From the NCBI GenBank assembly GCA_024279255.1, contig JAJRRT010000064.1, positions 1 to 64,000 of the forward strand: 64,000 nt of DNA, read 5' to 3'. Below, in pieces: positions 53,112-62,112 of this stretch. The notes below the pieces were generated by a model that was not told the DNA's origin, ran no database searches, and worked only from the letters and a program-made list of their open reading frames with translations. Numbering within the stretch: position 1 is the stretch's first letter; each line of letters opens with the position of its first letter. Position numbers and translations under genes: made by a program. The DNA is from Deltaproteobacteria bacterium (lineage in GTDB: Bacteria; Desulfobacterota; Desulfuromonadia; Desulfuromonadales; Geopsychrobacteraceae).

Positions 53112-54356
53112 ATGCAAAATAATCGATTACTCGGCCCTTGGCGGCGTAGATTTCAATGGCTCATCAGCCTCTTGATATTGTTGCTCCCCTGGGGACGAAT
53201 CGACAACGTCAGCATTTTGCGTATCGATATTCCATCCCTGAGCCTTCATCTCTTCGGTGCCACGTTAAGAATCGAAGAACTCTACCTCCTCCTTTTTTTC
53301 TGTCTCATTCTTGTTCTCATTTTCTTGCTGACAACTCTGGTCTTTGGTCGGGTCTGGTGTGGATGGGCCTGTCCGCAAACGACCTTAAGTGATCTGGCCG
53401 AATGGTCAGCAGGAAAACTGAATCTGAAGATAAATAAATATCGTCTTCAGGGGCCTTTTTGGCGTAAAGCCTTATTGCACATATTTTTTGTCGTCCTGGC
53501 TTTTCTGGTCAGTAGCAACTTTCTCTGGTATTTTATTGAGCCGCGCAACTATTTCTATGCACTCGTTACAGGCCAACTCCATCCCTTTGCACTCGGGACA
53601 CTCCTGATCGGTGCAACAACTGTCTATCTCGACATGGCTTTTTTACGCCGTCTGATTTGTCGTGACTTCTGCCCCTATGGGCGATTTCAAACCGTTTTGA
53701 TCGATAAAACAACTCTCGCTTTACAACTGCCAGAGTCTGAAGCGCCACGTTGCATAGAGTGTGGATCTTGCGTGCGCAGCTGTCCAATGGAGATCGATAT
53801 CCGCCAAGGGTACCAGATAGAATGTATCAACTGCGGTCGTTGCCTCGACGCCTGTCGGCAGATCATGAACAAACGTCAGCAACCCGGACTGATTGGTTAC
53901 TATTTCGGCGTAAATGGTGATGGCCGTCATGCCCTCTTCAATCCACGCACCTTACCCTTGGCATTGGGACTCGTCGGTCTGTTGATATTGCTCTTGTTTG
54001 CCGTAAAAATGCGACCTGAAGCGACCCTGAAGGCCTCCATGTCTCACCATGTTGCGAGTCGACGCCTTGAGAATGGTAATCAAGCCAGTTTCTTTAATGC
54101 TTGGATCAATAATCGTACAACGACCAAATCTGGGTTCAATATCATCGCCAAAGACCCGAATAACGGTCAAGAATTGCTTCTCAAAGGACCAACCCGTAAT
54201 ATCATCCTGGAAGGTGGTCAAAATCAAAAGGTAGATTTTGTTTTAATCACCCCTTTCACCGGAAAAACAAGCCAGGTCAGGTTTATACTCAACAGCATTG
54301 ACGGTCGCCAGTTGTCTGAAACTGACGCCCTAATCACCACCAATCAAAGCAGGTAA
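53112..54356 (+). CDS. ccoG: cbb3 assembly polyferredoxin CcoG
   Basis: 414 residues. About five helices; 4Fe-4S motifs FGRVWCGWACPQTTLSDL, CRDFCPYGRFQTVL, CIECGSCVRSCPMEIDIRQGYQ-type clusters and CINCGRCLDACRQIM, followed by a periplasmic Ig-like C-terminus (about 305-414). CcoG reduces copper for insertion into CcoN in other bacteria. ATG starts 50 bp after the ccoP stub; 1-bp gap to ccoH. Confidence 0.93.
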   Translation: MQNNRLLGPWRRRFQWLISLLILLLPWGRIDNVSILRIDIPSLSLHLFGATLRIEELYLLLFFCLILVLIFLLTTLVFGRVWCGWACPQTTLSDLAEWSAGKLNLKINKYRLQGPFWRKALLHIFFVVLAFLVSSNFLWYFIEPRNYFYALVTGQLHPFALGTLLIGATTVYLDMAFLRRLICRDFCPYGRFQTVLIDKTTLALQLPESEAPRCIECGSCVRSCPMEIDIRQGYQIECINCGRCLDACRQIMNKRQQPGLIGYYFGVNGDGRHALFNPRTLPLALGLVGLLILLLFAVKMRPEATLKASMSHHVASRRLENGNQASFFNAWINNRTTTKSGFNIIAKDPNNGQELLLKGPTRNIILEGGQNQKVDFVLITPFTGKTSQVRFILNSIDGRQLSETDALITTNQSR

Positions 54357-54357
54357 T

Positions 54358-54816
54358 ATGGTCCAATTAAAACTTAAGAGCCCTTATATCTTACTGATTC
54401 TAATGTTGCTTTTATCGTTTCTTGTTTTCTCTGTTTGGTCAGCGCGTCAGGCGTCGACGCGTGGGAGTCAGGTTTCTGATCTCAACTACTACAGCAAGGG
54501 CCTCAAATACAACAACACCCGCATTGAAGAACGTGCTGCTGCCAGCCGTGGCTGGCAGCTTGAAACTGAAATTCAAAACAGGATTCTCAACTTCAGACTA
54601 TCTGATGCTACAGGCCAACCGATTCGCCAAGCGATCGGAGAACTGACCCTGTTCCTGAAAAAAGAGAACCGGGTCCTGCACCTGCAACCAACCGAGTCAC
54701 AACCAGGTATTTACCAGCTCAAGCTTCCCGACGCAATCAGTGGCAGCCTGCAAGCAAGGATAGAATTTGAACAACAGGGCGCTCGCATCAATCGTCAACT
54801 GCTGGTGAATCTCTAA
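54358..54816 (+). CDS. ccoH: FixH-like assembly protein CcoH
   Basis: 152 residues. One N-terminal helix (YILLILMLLLSFLVFSVW) and a periplasmic beta domain, with VSDLNYYSKGLKYN near 40-55, the conserved FixH pattern (DxYYxKGlxY). It is needed for CcoP and CcoI assembly in other bacteria. Sits between ccoG and ccoI with 1-bp gaps. Confidence 0.85.
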   Translation: MVQLKLKSPYILLILMLLLSFLVFSVWSARQASTRGSQVSDLNYYSKGLKYNNTRIEERAAASRGWQLETEIQNRILNFRLSDATGQPIRQAIGELTLFLKKENRVLHLQPTESQPGIYQLKLPDAISGSLQARIEFEQQGARINRQLLVNL

Positions 54817-54817
54817 A

Positions 54818-57208
54818 ATGGCAGAATCAGAACGGCAAAGCTGTGTTCACTGCGGCCTCCCGATCCCGCCCGCCGATCTGGTTATTGAAAATAATGAGGG
54901 CCATGAATTTTTGTTCTGCTGTCATGGTTGTCGCGGCGCCTGGCTCATTATTCAGGGTGCCGGTCTCGATAATTTCTACTCTCGTAACGATCTCAAGCAT
55001 GAGCCTTTAACAGAAATCCACACCACACAATTTGATTCTGCTTACCTGCAAAACTTTATTATTGAAACTGCCACAGGATCTGAAATCAGCTTGATTGTAG
55101 ATGGTATTCACTGCGCAAGCTGCATCTGGCTGATAGAAAGGTACATGCAACAGCTTCCTGGTGTTCTTGCGGCCAGAGTAAACTTCGCCACCCACCGCCT
55201 TTCACTCCGTTTCGATTCAAAATTGGCCGACATCACACAATTATGCTGGAAGTTATCTCAGCTTGGCTATATGCCGCGCCCCTACAGTCAGGATGAACTT
55301 CGGAGTTCCATGGAGAGCGAACGTCGCAACCTGCTGCTTCGATTCGGTACCGCGGTCTTTCTTTCGATGCAACTGATGGGCTTTTCTATCGCACTCTATG
55401 CAGGTTATTTCTCAGGGATCGACCCACAAACCCACCTGTTACTACAAACATTGGCGGCACTGGTCACAACTCCCGTAGTTTTTTATTCCGGCTTCCCATT
55501 TCTACGCGGTGCCTGGTTTTCAGTGCGCAATCTCTCACCGAACATGGATTTACTCATCGCCATGGGCTCACTAATGGCCTATAGCTACAGCCTGTTTGCC
55601 CTGTTCACTGGCCGTGAAGTCTATTTCGATACCGCCGCGATGATCGTGACTCTGATCCTGGCCGGACGTCTTTTCGAGAGCAGCGCAAGACATCGTGCCT
55701 CAGCCGGACTCGATCGATTACTTCAGCTTGCGCCGCCCATTGCCAGACGCCTTGTCAATGGACAACCACAGCAGATTGATAGTCGCTTACTTGAACCTGA
55801 CGATCTTATTCTGGTCGTTCCAGGTGACCGTTTCCCAGTCGATGGGTTAATCATCTCAGGAAGTTCAGAGGTTGACGAAGCCGCAGTAAGCGGTGAATCT
55901 CTCCCTGTTTTTCGGCAAGAGGGAGAGAGTGTCAGGGCCGGGACCCAGAATCTTAACGGCACCCTGACGCTTAAAGTGGAGGCCAAAGCAGCCGATTCAT
56001 TTATCGCACGTATCGGACGAATGGTTGAGCAAGCGCAAACACGTAAGGCCCCGATTCAAAACCTGGCAGACCGTATTGCAGGAGTTTTCATTCCAACGGT
56101 ACTCTCTATCTCAGTGATCACTTTTTTTTATTGGGGAGCTGACCAAAACGCGTTGCTGCATGCCATTACGGTTCTCGTTGTGGCCTGTCCTTGCGCTCTA
56201 GGGCTAGCAACACCTACGGCGGTCATGGTTGCAACGGGGAGAGCTGCTGAAGAAGGAGTCCTGTTCCGAGGGGGAGATACTCTCGAAGCAGCTGCGCATC
56301 TCAATCTGCTTGCCTTTGACAAGACTGGAACCCTGACTGAGGGAAGACCACAGGTTATTGATATTCTGGCGGTCAATGATCAACGTGAATTACTAGATTG
56401 TGCTGCACGTCTTGAGTCGGGTAGTCGCCATCCTCTGGCACAAGGAATAACAAGTGAAGCCAGACGTAGGCAAATCAGTGTAACTCCACTTAGAAATATA
56501 CAGCAAGTCCCCGGCAAGGGTCTGATTGCCATTGACGAAAAATTGCTTGGCGGAAGTGCTGACTTTTTGAGGGAACAGGGGGTCTTTCTTCCCGAGACAG
56601 ATGATGACAGCACCACAAGTGTGGTCCACTTCTCCAGGAACAGTCACTACCTAGGAGCGATTACCCTGCAGGATCTTGCGCGTAGCGAAGCAGATGAGGC
56701 CTTGGCATTACTGAGGTCACGTGGTTATTCCAGCCTGCTTCTGTCCGGGGACCAGGCGGGTTGTGTAGAGAGGCTCTCTGACAATCTAAAAATAGACCAC
56801 TGGCTGGCACAATTGACTCCGGAACTGAAAACACAAGAGATTGAACGCTTAAAAAATGAGGGGAACAGGGTTCTGATGACGGGAGACGGGATAAATGACG
56901 CACCAGCCCTGGCAGCGGCGACTGTAAGTTGCTCCATCGTTGGGAGTAGCGATATTGCCATGGAACAGGCCCAAATACTTTTAACCCGCCCTAACCTTCT
57001 ACTGCTCCCCTGGACACTGCAAGTAGCACAAACAGCCATGTCGATCATTAGACAAAATCTATTCTGGGCCTTCAGCTACAACTTGGTTGCCATTCCACTG
57101 GCAGCCAGTGGCAAGCTGTTGCCGGTCTATGGTGCCGCAGCCATGGCTCTAAGTTCGATCGGAGTTCTCCTCAATTCGCTGCGCTTAAAAAGGATTGCAC
57201 CGCCATGA
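54818..57208 (+). CDS. ccoI: Copper-exporting P-type ATPase CcoI
   Basis: 796 residues. N-terminal zinc-ribbon-like CVHCGLP ... CCHGCRGAW (FixI type), HMA copper domain with GIHCASCIW, eight membrane helices, CPCALGLATP copper site, phosphorylation DKTGTLTEG, and GDGINDAPAL hinge. It supplies copper to the periplasm for the CuB site of CcoN. It ends in ATGATG overlap with ccoS. Confidence 0.94.
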   Translation: MAESERQSCVHCGLPIPPADLVIENNEGHEFLFCCHGCRGAWLIIQGAGLDNFYSRNDLKHEPLTEIHTTQFDSAYLQNFIIETATGSEISLIVDGIHCASCIWLIERYMQQLPGVLAARVNFATHRLSLRFDSKLADITQLCWKLSQLGYMPRPYSQDELRSSMESERRNLLLRFGTAVFLSMQLMGFSIALYAGYFSGIDPQTHLLLQTLAALVTTPVVFYSGFPFLRGAWFSVRNLSPNMDLLIAMGSLMAYSYSLFALFTGREVYFDTAAMIVTLILAGRLFESSARHRASAGLDRLLQLAPPIARRLVNGQPQQIDSRLLEPDDLILVVPGDRFPVDGLIISGSSEVDEAAVSGESLPVFRQEGESVRAGTQNLNGTLTLKVEAKAADSFIARIGRMVEQAQTRKAPIQNLADRIAGVFIPTVLSISVITFFYWGADQNALLHAITVLVVACPCALGLATPTAVMVATGRAAEEGVLFRGGDTLEAAAHLNLLAFDKTGTLTEGRPQVIDILAVNDQRELLDCAARLESGSRHPLAQGITSEARRRQISVTPLRNIQQVPGKGLIAIDEKLLGGSADFLREQGVFLPETDDDSTTSVVHFSRNSHYLGAITLQDLARSEADEALALLRSRGYSSLLLSGDQAGCVERLSDNLKIDHWLAQLTPELKTQEIERLKNEGNRVLMTGDGINDAPALAAATVSCSIVGSSDIAMEQAQILLTRPNLLLLPWTLQVAQTAMSIIRQNLFWAFSYNLVAIPLAASGKLLPVYGAAAMALSSIGVLLNSLRLKRIAPP

Positions 57209-57384
57209 TGACTACTATTTTACTACTGATTTTTCTTTCATTCTGTATTGGCACCGGAGTCTGGCTTTTCTTCATGTATGCTGTCAAAAAAGGTGAATTT
57301 GATGACATCGAAGCCGCTAAATACCGCATGCTGGATGATGACGACGATGATGTCCCACCACCACCAACTACAAATCCGCAGTAA
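57205..57384 (+). CDS. ccoS: cbb3 maturation protein CcoS
   Basis: 59 residues. One helix (LLIFLSFCIGTGVWLFFMYA), then KKGEFDDIEAAKYRMLDDDD, the CcoS signature (W...G.FDD...), and a proline tail. Overlaps the ccoI stop by four bases. CcoS is needed for haem and copper insertion into CcoN. Confidence 0.88.
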   Translation: MMTTILLLIFLSFCIGTGVWLFFMYAVKKGEFDDIEAAKYRMLDDDDDDVPPPPTTNPQ

Positions 57385-57458
57385 TCCGAGAATATTGTTC
57401 ATTTGCGTTTGTACGTTATTTTATTTACGTTGCAAAAATCTTGCGATGGAGAGCTGTT

Positions 57459-58157
57459 ATGAATTTTGATCCGCTATATACTCTCGCCTTCACCACGGCG
57501 CTATTTGGTTCTGGACACTGTATCGGTATGTGCGGTGGATTGGTCACAGCACTTGGCTTGTCGTCCGATGGTCGCCGTGCAGGACTTATCTTCCATCTGT
57601 TCTACAACCTCGGACGGACAATTACTTACACCCTGATTGGCCTTGCTGTCGGATGGGTCGGGTCAGCGATGGTCTACAAACATTCACTCCATGGAATCAC
57701 CCGTTACCTGTTACTGGGAAGCGATCTGTTCGTAATTCTTGCTGGCCTCGGCACAGCTGGCCTTTTTACCTGGTTAAACCTCTCGCGCTTCGAGTTTGCC
57801 GGCCCCATTCACAGCATGACAAAAGTGACTCGCAACCTGCGCAAACTCCCCCCTGAGGTGTCAGCCCTGCCGCTCGGCCTACTCTTTGGTTTTTTACCCT
57901 GTGGTTTTCTTTATGCAATGATCCTGACAGCGGCCCAGAGTGCAGATGTTTTTAAAGGTGGGGGAATCATGCTCGCATTTGGTCTTGGATCTATACCTGC
58001 GCTCTTTTTCGTAGGAAGTGCAGCACACTTAATAGGAAAAACAAAAAGGATCTGGATGTTCAGAATTGCGGGGCTACTTGTTGCATTGATGGGAGCGTAC
58101 AATCTTTACCGCCATATGCACATGTTCATGATGGCGGGCGGCATGCACGCTGGATAA
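57459..58157 (+). CDS. SafE/UreH-type membrane protein (DsbD-like fold)
   Basis: 232 residues from ATG 57459 (GGAGAG upstream; the ATG at 57441 lacks one). Six helices with FGSGHCIGMCGGLVTALGL near the start, RTITYTLIGLAVG, and LPLGLLFGFLPCGFLYAMI, the paired Cys-bearing motifs of the sulfite exporter TauE/SafE-like CcoA-linked family that often ends cco loci. It may transport or reduce copper during assembly (inference). Confidence 0.85.
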   Translation: MNFDPLYTLAFTTALFGSGHCIGMCGGLVTALGLSSDGRRAGLIFHLFYNLGRTITYTLIGLAVGWVGSAMVYKHSLHGITRYLLLGSDLFVILAGLGTAGLFTWLNLSRFEFAGPIHSMTKVTRNLRKLPPEVSALPLGLLFGFLPCGFLYAMILTAAQSADVFKGGGIMLAFGLGSIPALFFVGSAAHLIGKTKRIWMFRIAGLLVALMGAYNLYRHMHMFMMAGGMHAG

Positions 58158-58165
58158 GTATTCTT

Positions 58166-59095
58166 TTACGGTGAAGATGGATTTGTCTTGAGTGGCAGGA
58201 AAACCATTTTTTTCTCATCAAAACGATATCCACCAGCGTCCCACATCTCCTCAATCAGATCCCAATCATAATGGATCTGGGCAGAAGCATCGACCATATC
58301 CGACACGTCCAGAATCTCAAGATCATCAATCATTGAGTTTCCATTCGTATCTGCCCAGTGCAAGGGAGCTATTTTCAGGACACCAATTCCCGGGACAGGC
58401 AGAGAGAATCGTTGTCCATCAGGATTGGCGACAACTTCACCTTTCAGCATAACCTGCGTATCGAACGGGATATCTACAGGCGGTTGCAAAATATAAACGA
58501 TCTTTTTGAGTTGTGCAGGGTCTCGGATCATCCAACGGACGTTACCATTCAGGTTATCGAGACTCGCCGGCGGAGGGTCGGCCTCTACCAGATTCCAGCC
58601 GGGCGGAAATTCTTCGCGTACAATCAAACCCTTTAGCTTCATTTCAGAACTAATTTCAAGCTGAATAGGCACCCGAGCGCCAGGGGCCGTAAAGTTTGGT
58701 ACATGACGATGACCACTCATCAGAGTCACCTGGGTCGGTGAAGATTTCAAATAAAAGAAGAAAACACCAATCAGCAGAACAAAAAAGAGACCAGCAACCA
58801 AATTACGTCGTACAGAGCTTTTGGTGCTGGTCGACAGTTTCTCAGTGAGCCGTTCATCGGAAAAAGTCTCATCTTTTTTCATGATCAACCCAAGATCAAC
58901 CTCAAGAGCCTCAGCCAATTTAAGGGCATTATCGCGGCGCATCGTGGGATAACGATTATTTTCCCAACGCGAGACGGTATCGGTCGTTACACCAACCACC
59001 TTGGCAACATAAAGCTGGGTCAACTTCCCCTCTTCACGTACTCGTCGGATCACTTCACCGTCTATCGAAACCGAGGGCGAGGAGAATGGTTTCAT
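58166..59095 (-). CDS. Membrane-anchored XRE-type regulator with periplasmic domain
   Basis: 309 residues. Helix-turn-helix of the Cro/C1 type 12-70 (GKLTQLYVAKVVGVTTDTVSRWENNRYP), linker, one membrane helix 99-116, then a 190-residue periplasmic domain with beta-sandwich features (RVPIQLEISSEMKLKGLIVREEFPPGWN) and DTNGNSMIDDLE (249-260), a dockerin/EF-hand-like calcium loop. A one-protein transmembrane sensor that may act like ToxR. Convergent with the cco locus, divergent from the tetrahaem cytochrome gene. Confidence 0.75.
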   Translation of the reverse strand: MKPFSSPSVSIDGEVIRRVREEGKLTQLYVAKVVGVTTDTVSRWENNRYPTMRRDNALKLAEALEVDLGLIMKKDETFSDERLTEKLSTSTKSSVRRNLVAGLFFVLLIGVFFFYLKSSPTQVTLMSGHRHVPNFTAPGARVPIQLEISSEMKLKGLIVREEFPPGWNLVEADPPPASLDNLNGNVRWMIRDPAQLKKIVYILQPPVDIPFDTQVMLKGEVVANPDGQRFSLPVPGIGVLKIAPLHWADTNGNSMIDDLEILDVSDMVDASAQIHYDWDLIEEMWDAGGYRFDEKKMVFLPLKTNPSSP

Positions 59096-59363
59096 CGACT
59101 GCTCCTAAAGAAATTAACAACTCAAAAATATCAGGCGGAGTCTAGCAGAAAGCAAGTGGGTTGACAAACACTGGTATATTGCCATTTTCAAGAACAATTT
59201 AGAAGCGACATAGCGCAACCTATCTACTTGGAATCACTTGATATCGACCCGACATCTGGCGACATTTCGACCGATGTCTAATGATTTGTTATTCAGCCTA
59301 TGTCAATTTCAATTCAAACAGATTCGGAGCCTGCACCACCTAACTTAGCTGAGGAGAATTGAA
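59096..59363. promoter_or_regulatory. Divergent promoter region, XRE regulator / tetrahaem cytochrome
   Basis: 268 bp between divergently transcribed genes. A dyad GACATC (59251-59256) ... GATGTC (59273-59278), with extra TCGACC copies inside, could be the operator for the XRE regulator. TTGACA at 59161 is a -35-like hexamer without a convincing -10. GAGGAG precedes the cytochrome ATG. Confidence 0.45.
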
Positions 59364-59693
59364 ATGAAAAAATTTATTACCTTGTTCGTTGCCATTACCA
59401 TGGTCTCTATCGCTGCGATGACTGTCGTCGCCGATGACAAAGGCCCCACCGAAATCAAACTACCCGCCTCAATGGGCGAGGTCACCTTCAACCACGCAGC
59501 ACACCAGAGTCGGGTTGCTGATTGCAAGACATGTCACCATCAGGGTGAGGGAACCGCCTGCCGCAGGTGCCATGGCACTAAGCCTGATGCACCAAAAGCT
59601 AAGAAGGCATTCCATGCCACATGTAAAGGTTGTCACAAAGAACAAAACGGACCGACCAAGTGTAAGCAATGTCATACTGGTCCTAAAGGCTGA
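59364..59693 (+). CDS. Periplasmic tetrahaem cytochrome (c3/c7 type)
   Basis: 109 residues. Signal peptide cleaved after VVA (about 23). Four CXXCH motifs: CKTCH (54-58), CRRCH (66-70), CKGCH (87-91) and CKQCH (100-104), with FNHAAH (about 42-47) giving distal histidines. The overall layout is that of the Geobacter/Desulfuromonas PpcA/c7 proteins, which have three haems; this one has four. Carries electrons across the periplasm. Ends in a strong terminator. Confidence 0.92.
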   Translation: MKKFITLFVAITMVSIAAMTVVADDKGPTEIKLPASMGEVTFNHAAHQSRVADCKTCHHQGEGTACRRCHGTKPDAPKAKKAFHATCKGCHKEQNGPTKCKQCHTGPKG

Positions 59694-59717
59694 TTGAAAA
59701 ATCTGCAGCTTCGAAAC

Positions 59718-59748
59718 AAAAAAGGGGTGCCTGCTGGCACCCCTTTTT
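59718..59748. terminator. Bidirectional terminator after the cytochrome gene
   Basis: Eleven-base stem AAAGGGGTGCC and GGCACCCCTTT, loop TGCT, T run on the plus strand and A/T on the other; also serves the sensor kinase gene ending at 59779. Confidence 0.9.
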
Positions 59749-59778
59749 AATACATTCAATCCATTAGTTTCTATCTGC

Positions 59779-61617
59779 TTAACGGACCAGAGGAAGTCGA
59801 ATTTCCAAACGGGTCCCCTGCCCCTTGCGACTGAATATATCAATCTTCCCCCCGTGTGCATCTACTATATACTTGGTGATACTCAACCCCAAACCTGTGC
59901 CACGTACCGCAGTATTCGAAGCATCTGCACGATAAAAACGCTCAAAGGCATTTTCTTTCTCTTCGACAGACATCCCTATGCCCTGATCAATTATATCTAT
60001 TCGAATCCAGTTTTCATCTTGGCTGAGTACAACCTTTATAACACCACCATCTGGCGAATACTTGATTGCATTGCCTAGCAAGTTATCGATTACTTGAATC
60101 AACCGCATTTCGTCTGCATCAACGAACACGCCTTCAATAGCAAATTCAGAAACGAAATTATGCAGGCTATTTGTTCTTTCAAGATCTGCTATCAATTTAC
60201 GACAAAGAGCGACAACATCAACATGTGTAAAATTCAGTTGCAGCCCCCTACCATCCTCGATTCTGGAGAGATCAAGAATGTCGTCAATCAACCCTGAGAG
60301 CTCAATGGATTTATCGTTGATGATATGCAGAAATTCACTTGTCTGCTCAGGTTCAAACTGTCTTGCAGAATCCAGCAATAGTTCACTATAACCAAGAATC
60401 ATCGTTAAAGGTGTTTGCAACTCATGAGCCGCCATGGAAACAAACTCGCTCTTCATCTGATCGATCTGGCGTTCACGTGTAACATTATGAATTAATAAAA
60501 TCAGACCACGTCCATTTACTGAGGTATCACGTAATCTGGAAGCACGCCCCTGATAGACATTCCTTATTTCGTCGTGTGACATCATAAAATCGAAATCAAC
60601 AGATTCAGCAGTGCCAAGTTCAGTTCTGGCTTTTGCAATTTCAAGCAGCAATTCGTCATAACCAATAACATCAGGCAGTCGACGACCAAGGACCTTAGAA
60701 GCCTTGACACTAAAAAGAGTCTCAGCAGCAGGATTGATAAGCAAAATATTATCCTGATGATCAGTGACCAGAAGTGCGTCTGAAACTGAAGAGATAATGG
60801 CATCTATTCGATCACGTGCTTCCAAAGATGCAACAAAAGCTTCCTTTTGAGCCTGCTGAGCTTTCTTTCTTTCATGAATCTCAGCGGCCAAAAGTTGATT
60901 TGCGGTAGAAAGGTCCAAGGTTCGTTGTTCTACGCGATTCTCAAGATCATCGTTCACCCCTTGCAGGGCAAGCTCAGCATGGTCACGTGCAACAATATTG
61001 TTATAGGCACGAAACAACACCAACAGTGTCATCAACAAAAGACCTGCAGATGCTGTGAGAAGGATAAAGAATGATTGCTTAGAGAGAGAATTAAGCTCTT
61101 CCTGCCCGAAAGTTATGTCGTAATAGACTTCCATTGCACCAAGAAATTTATCATCGATCATCACTGGCACATAAGTCTCGACGAGATCTATATCTGTAGA
61201 GGTCCCTTCAGCAGTTACAGATTCCTTGCGCACCATCTTTGAATAATGCTTACCTTTGGCAACGATATTCCTAAAATAATCTTTTTTATTAATCGTACCA
61301 ATTTCCTGAGTATCTGTAGAAAACACAATTTTGCCCAAGGGTGAAAAAACCCTCAACTTTATGAGTGTTTCCTCTTCCTTAAGCTTGAAAATATCCTTGC
61401 TAAATGACCTTGGGAGATTGTCCATTTGCAGTTCTAATTCGTTCAAGGAGTTAGTGATGATCAATAAACGTACGAAACGATCCGCATCACGTTCAGTTTC
61501 CTGGATCAATAACTCCTGGTATGAGGGTACGATAAAACAAAGATCATAGATTGGAAGTATGGTCGCAAAAAGGAATGCAACCATTAAGATATTACGCAGA
61601 AAGGGAATTTTCAGCAT
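59779..61617 (-). CDS. Membrane PAS sensor histidine kinase
   Basis: 612 residues from ATG 61617 with AGGGA six bases upstream; a TTG at 61644 is possible. Two helices (about 7-27 and 190-212) flank a periplasmic Cache-like sensor (about 30-188: RVFSPLGKIVFSTDTQEIGTI). Then coiled coil, PAS (about 270-380), HisKA with AAHELQTPLTMILGYSELLL, and HATPase with LGNAIKYSPDGG, DQGIGMS and GTGLGLSI. No response regulator is adjacent. Confidence 0.88.
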   Translation of the reverse strand: MLKIPFLRNILMVAFLFATILPIYDLCFIVPSYQELLIQETERDADRFVRLLIITNSLNELELQMDNLPRSFSKDIFKLKEEETLIKLRVFSPLGKIVFSTDTQEIGTINKKDYFRNIVAKGKHYSKMVRKESVTAEGTSTDIDLVETYVPVMIDDKFLGAMEVYYDITFGQEELNSLSKQSFFILLTASAGLLLMTLLVLFRAYNNIVARDHAELALQGVNDDLENRVEQRTLDLSTANQLLAAEIHERKKAQQAQKEAFVASLEARDRIDAIISSVSDALLVTDHQDNILLINPAAETLFSVKASKVLGRRLPDVIGYDELLLEIAKARTELGTAESVDFDFMMSHDEIRNVYQGRASRLRDTSVNGRGLILLIHNVTRERQIDQMKSEFVSMAAHELQTPLTMILGYSELLLDSARQFEPEQTSEFLHIINDKSIELSGLIDDILDLSRIEDGRGLQLNFTHVDVVALCRKLIADLERTNSLHNFVSEFAIEGVFVDADEMRLIQVIDNLLGNAIKYSPDGGVIKVVLSQDENWIRIDIIDQGIGMSVEEKENAFERFYRADASNTAVRGTGLGLSITKYIVDAHGGKIDIFSRKGQGTRLEIRLPLVR

Positions 61618-61825
61618 TTTGATCCCTGTAGGAGGAGTGGACAAACTAAGAGTACCTAATTATTTGAAGCTTTGCCACTCTGAGGCATAACTTAAGAATA
61701 AAATCTGATATATCCATCGGCCGTCAATCAGAAAATAGACGACCGTCCCCTTGCTTTAAGAGTTTTGTAAATCGTATGCATCGAATAAGACACAAACAGA
61801 CGCGAGATCCAATGGCGACGCTTGA

Positions 61826-61933
61826 TCACTCTGATATGCGAGGATGGCAGTATGTGCGGACCGCATCGGCAAGACCAACGTCAATGGAGGCCTTATGCAC
61901 ATCCAACCCAACAAATGAGATATGCTCCTTCAC
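61826..61933 (-). pseudogene. IS110-type transposase remnant, N-terminal fragment
   Basis: GTG at 61933 with AAGGAG upstream, then VKEHISFVGLDVHKASIDVG, the N-terminal signature of IS110 DEDD transposases (VGxDVHK), followed by LADAVRTYC and a stop after 35 codons. The remaining 300 or so residues are missing. Only the first Asp of the catalytic set remains. No intact ends could be defined. Confidence 0.7.
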
Positions 61934-62078
61934 GACCTGTCTCCTTGGTTGTGGATCTTGTGTAGTAAATTTCCATTTCCAACATAATCCACGTTTACAA
62001 TGGACGGGTCGCTTACTTTCTACTGACAGACATTATGTCTAAATCGAGATACTTATTTTAAAAAATTCAAATCTCAAC
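61934..62078. other. Region upstream of the IS110 remnant
   Basis: In IS110-group elements the sequence before the transposase gene encodes a guide (bridge) RNA. This stretch could be a relic of that end, but I see no preserved structure. An 88-codon plus-strand frame here is a shadow of the remnant. Confidence 0.25.
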
Positions 62079-62106
62079 TTGACGTAAGAAGTTAACCGTC
62101 TATAAT
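62079..62106 (+). promoter_or_regulatory. Strong sigma-70-type promoter of a small RNA unit
   Basis: TTGACG (62079-62084), 16-base spacer, perfect TATAAT (62101-62106). No ORF follows; a terminator is reached 49 bp later. Confidence 0.7.
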
Positions 62107-62112
62107 AAAGAT

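Noticed and set aside
61776-62042. 88-codon plus-strand ORF with cysteines
   Set aside because: It is the antisense shadow of the IS110 transposase remnant.
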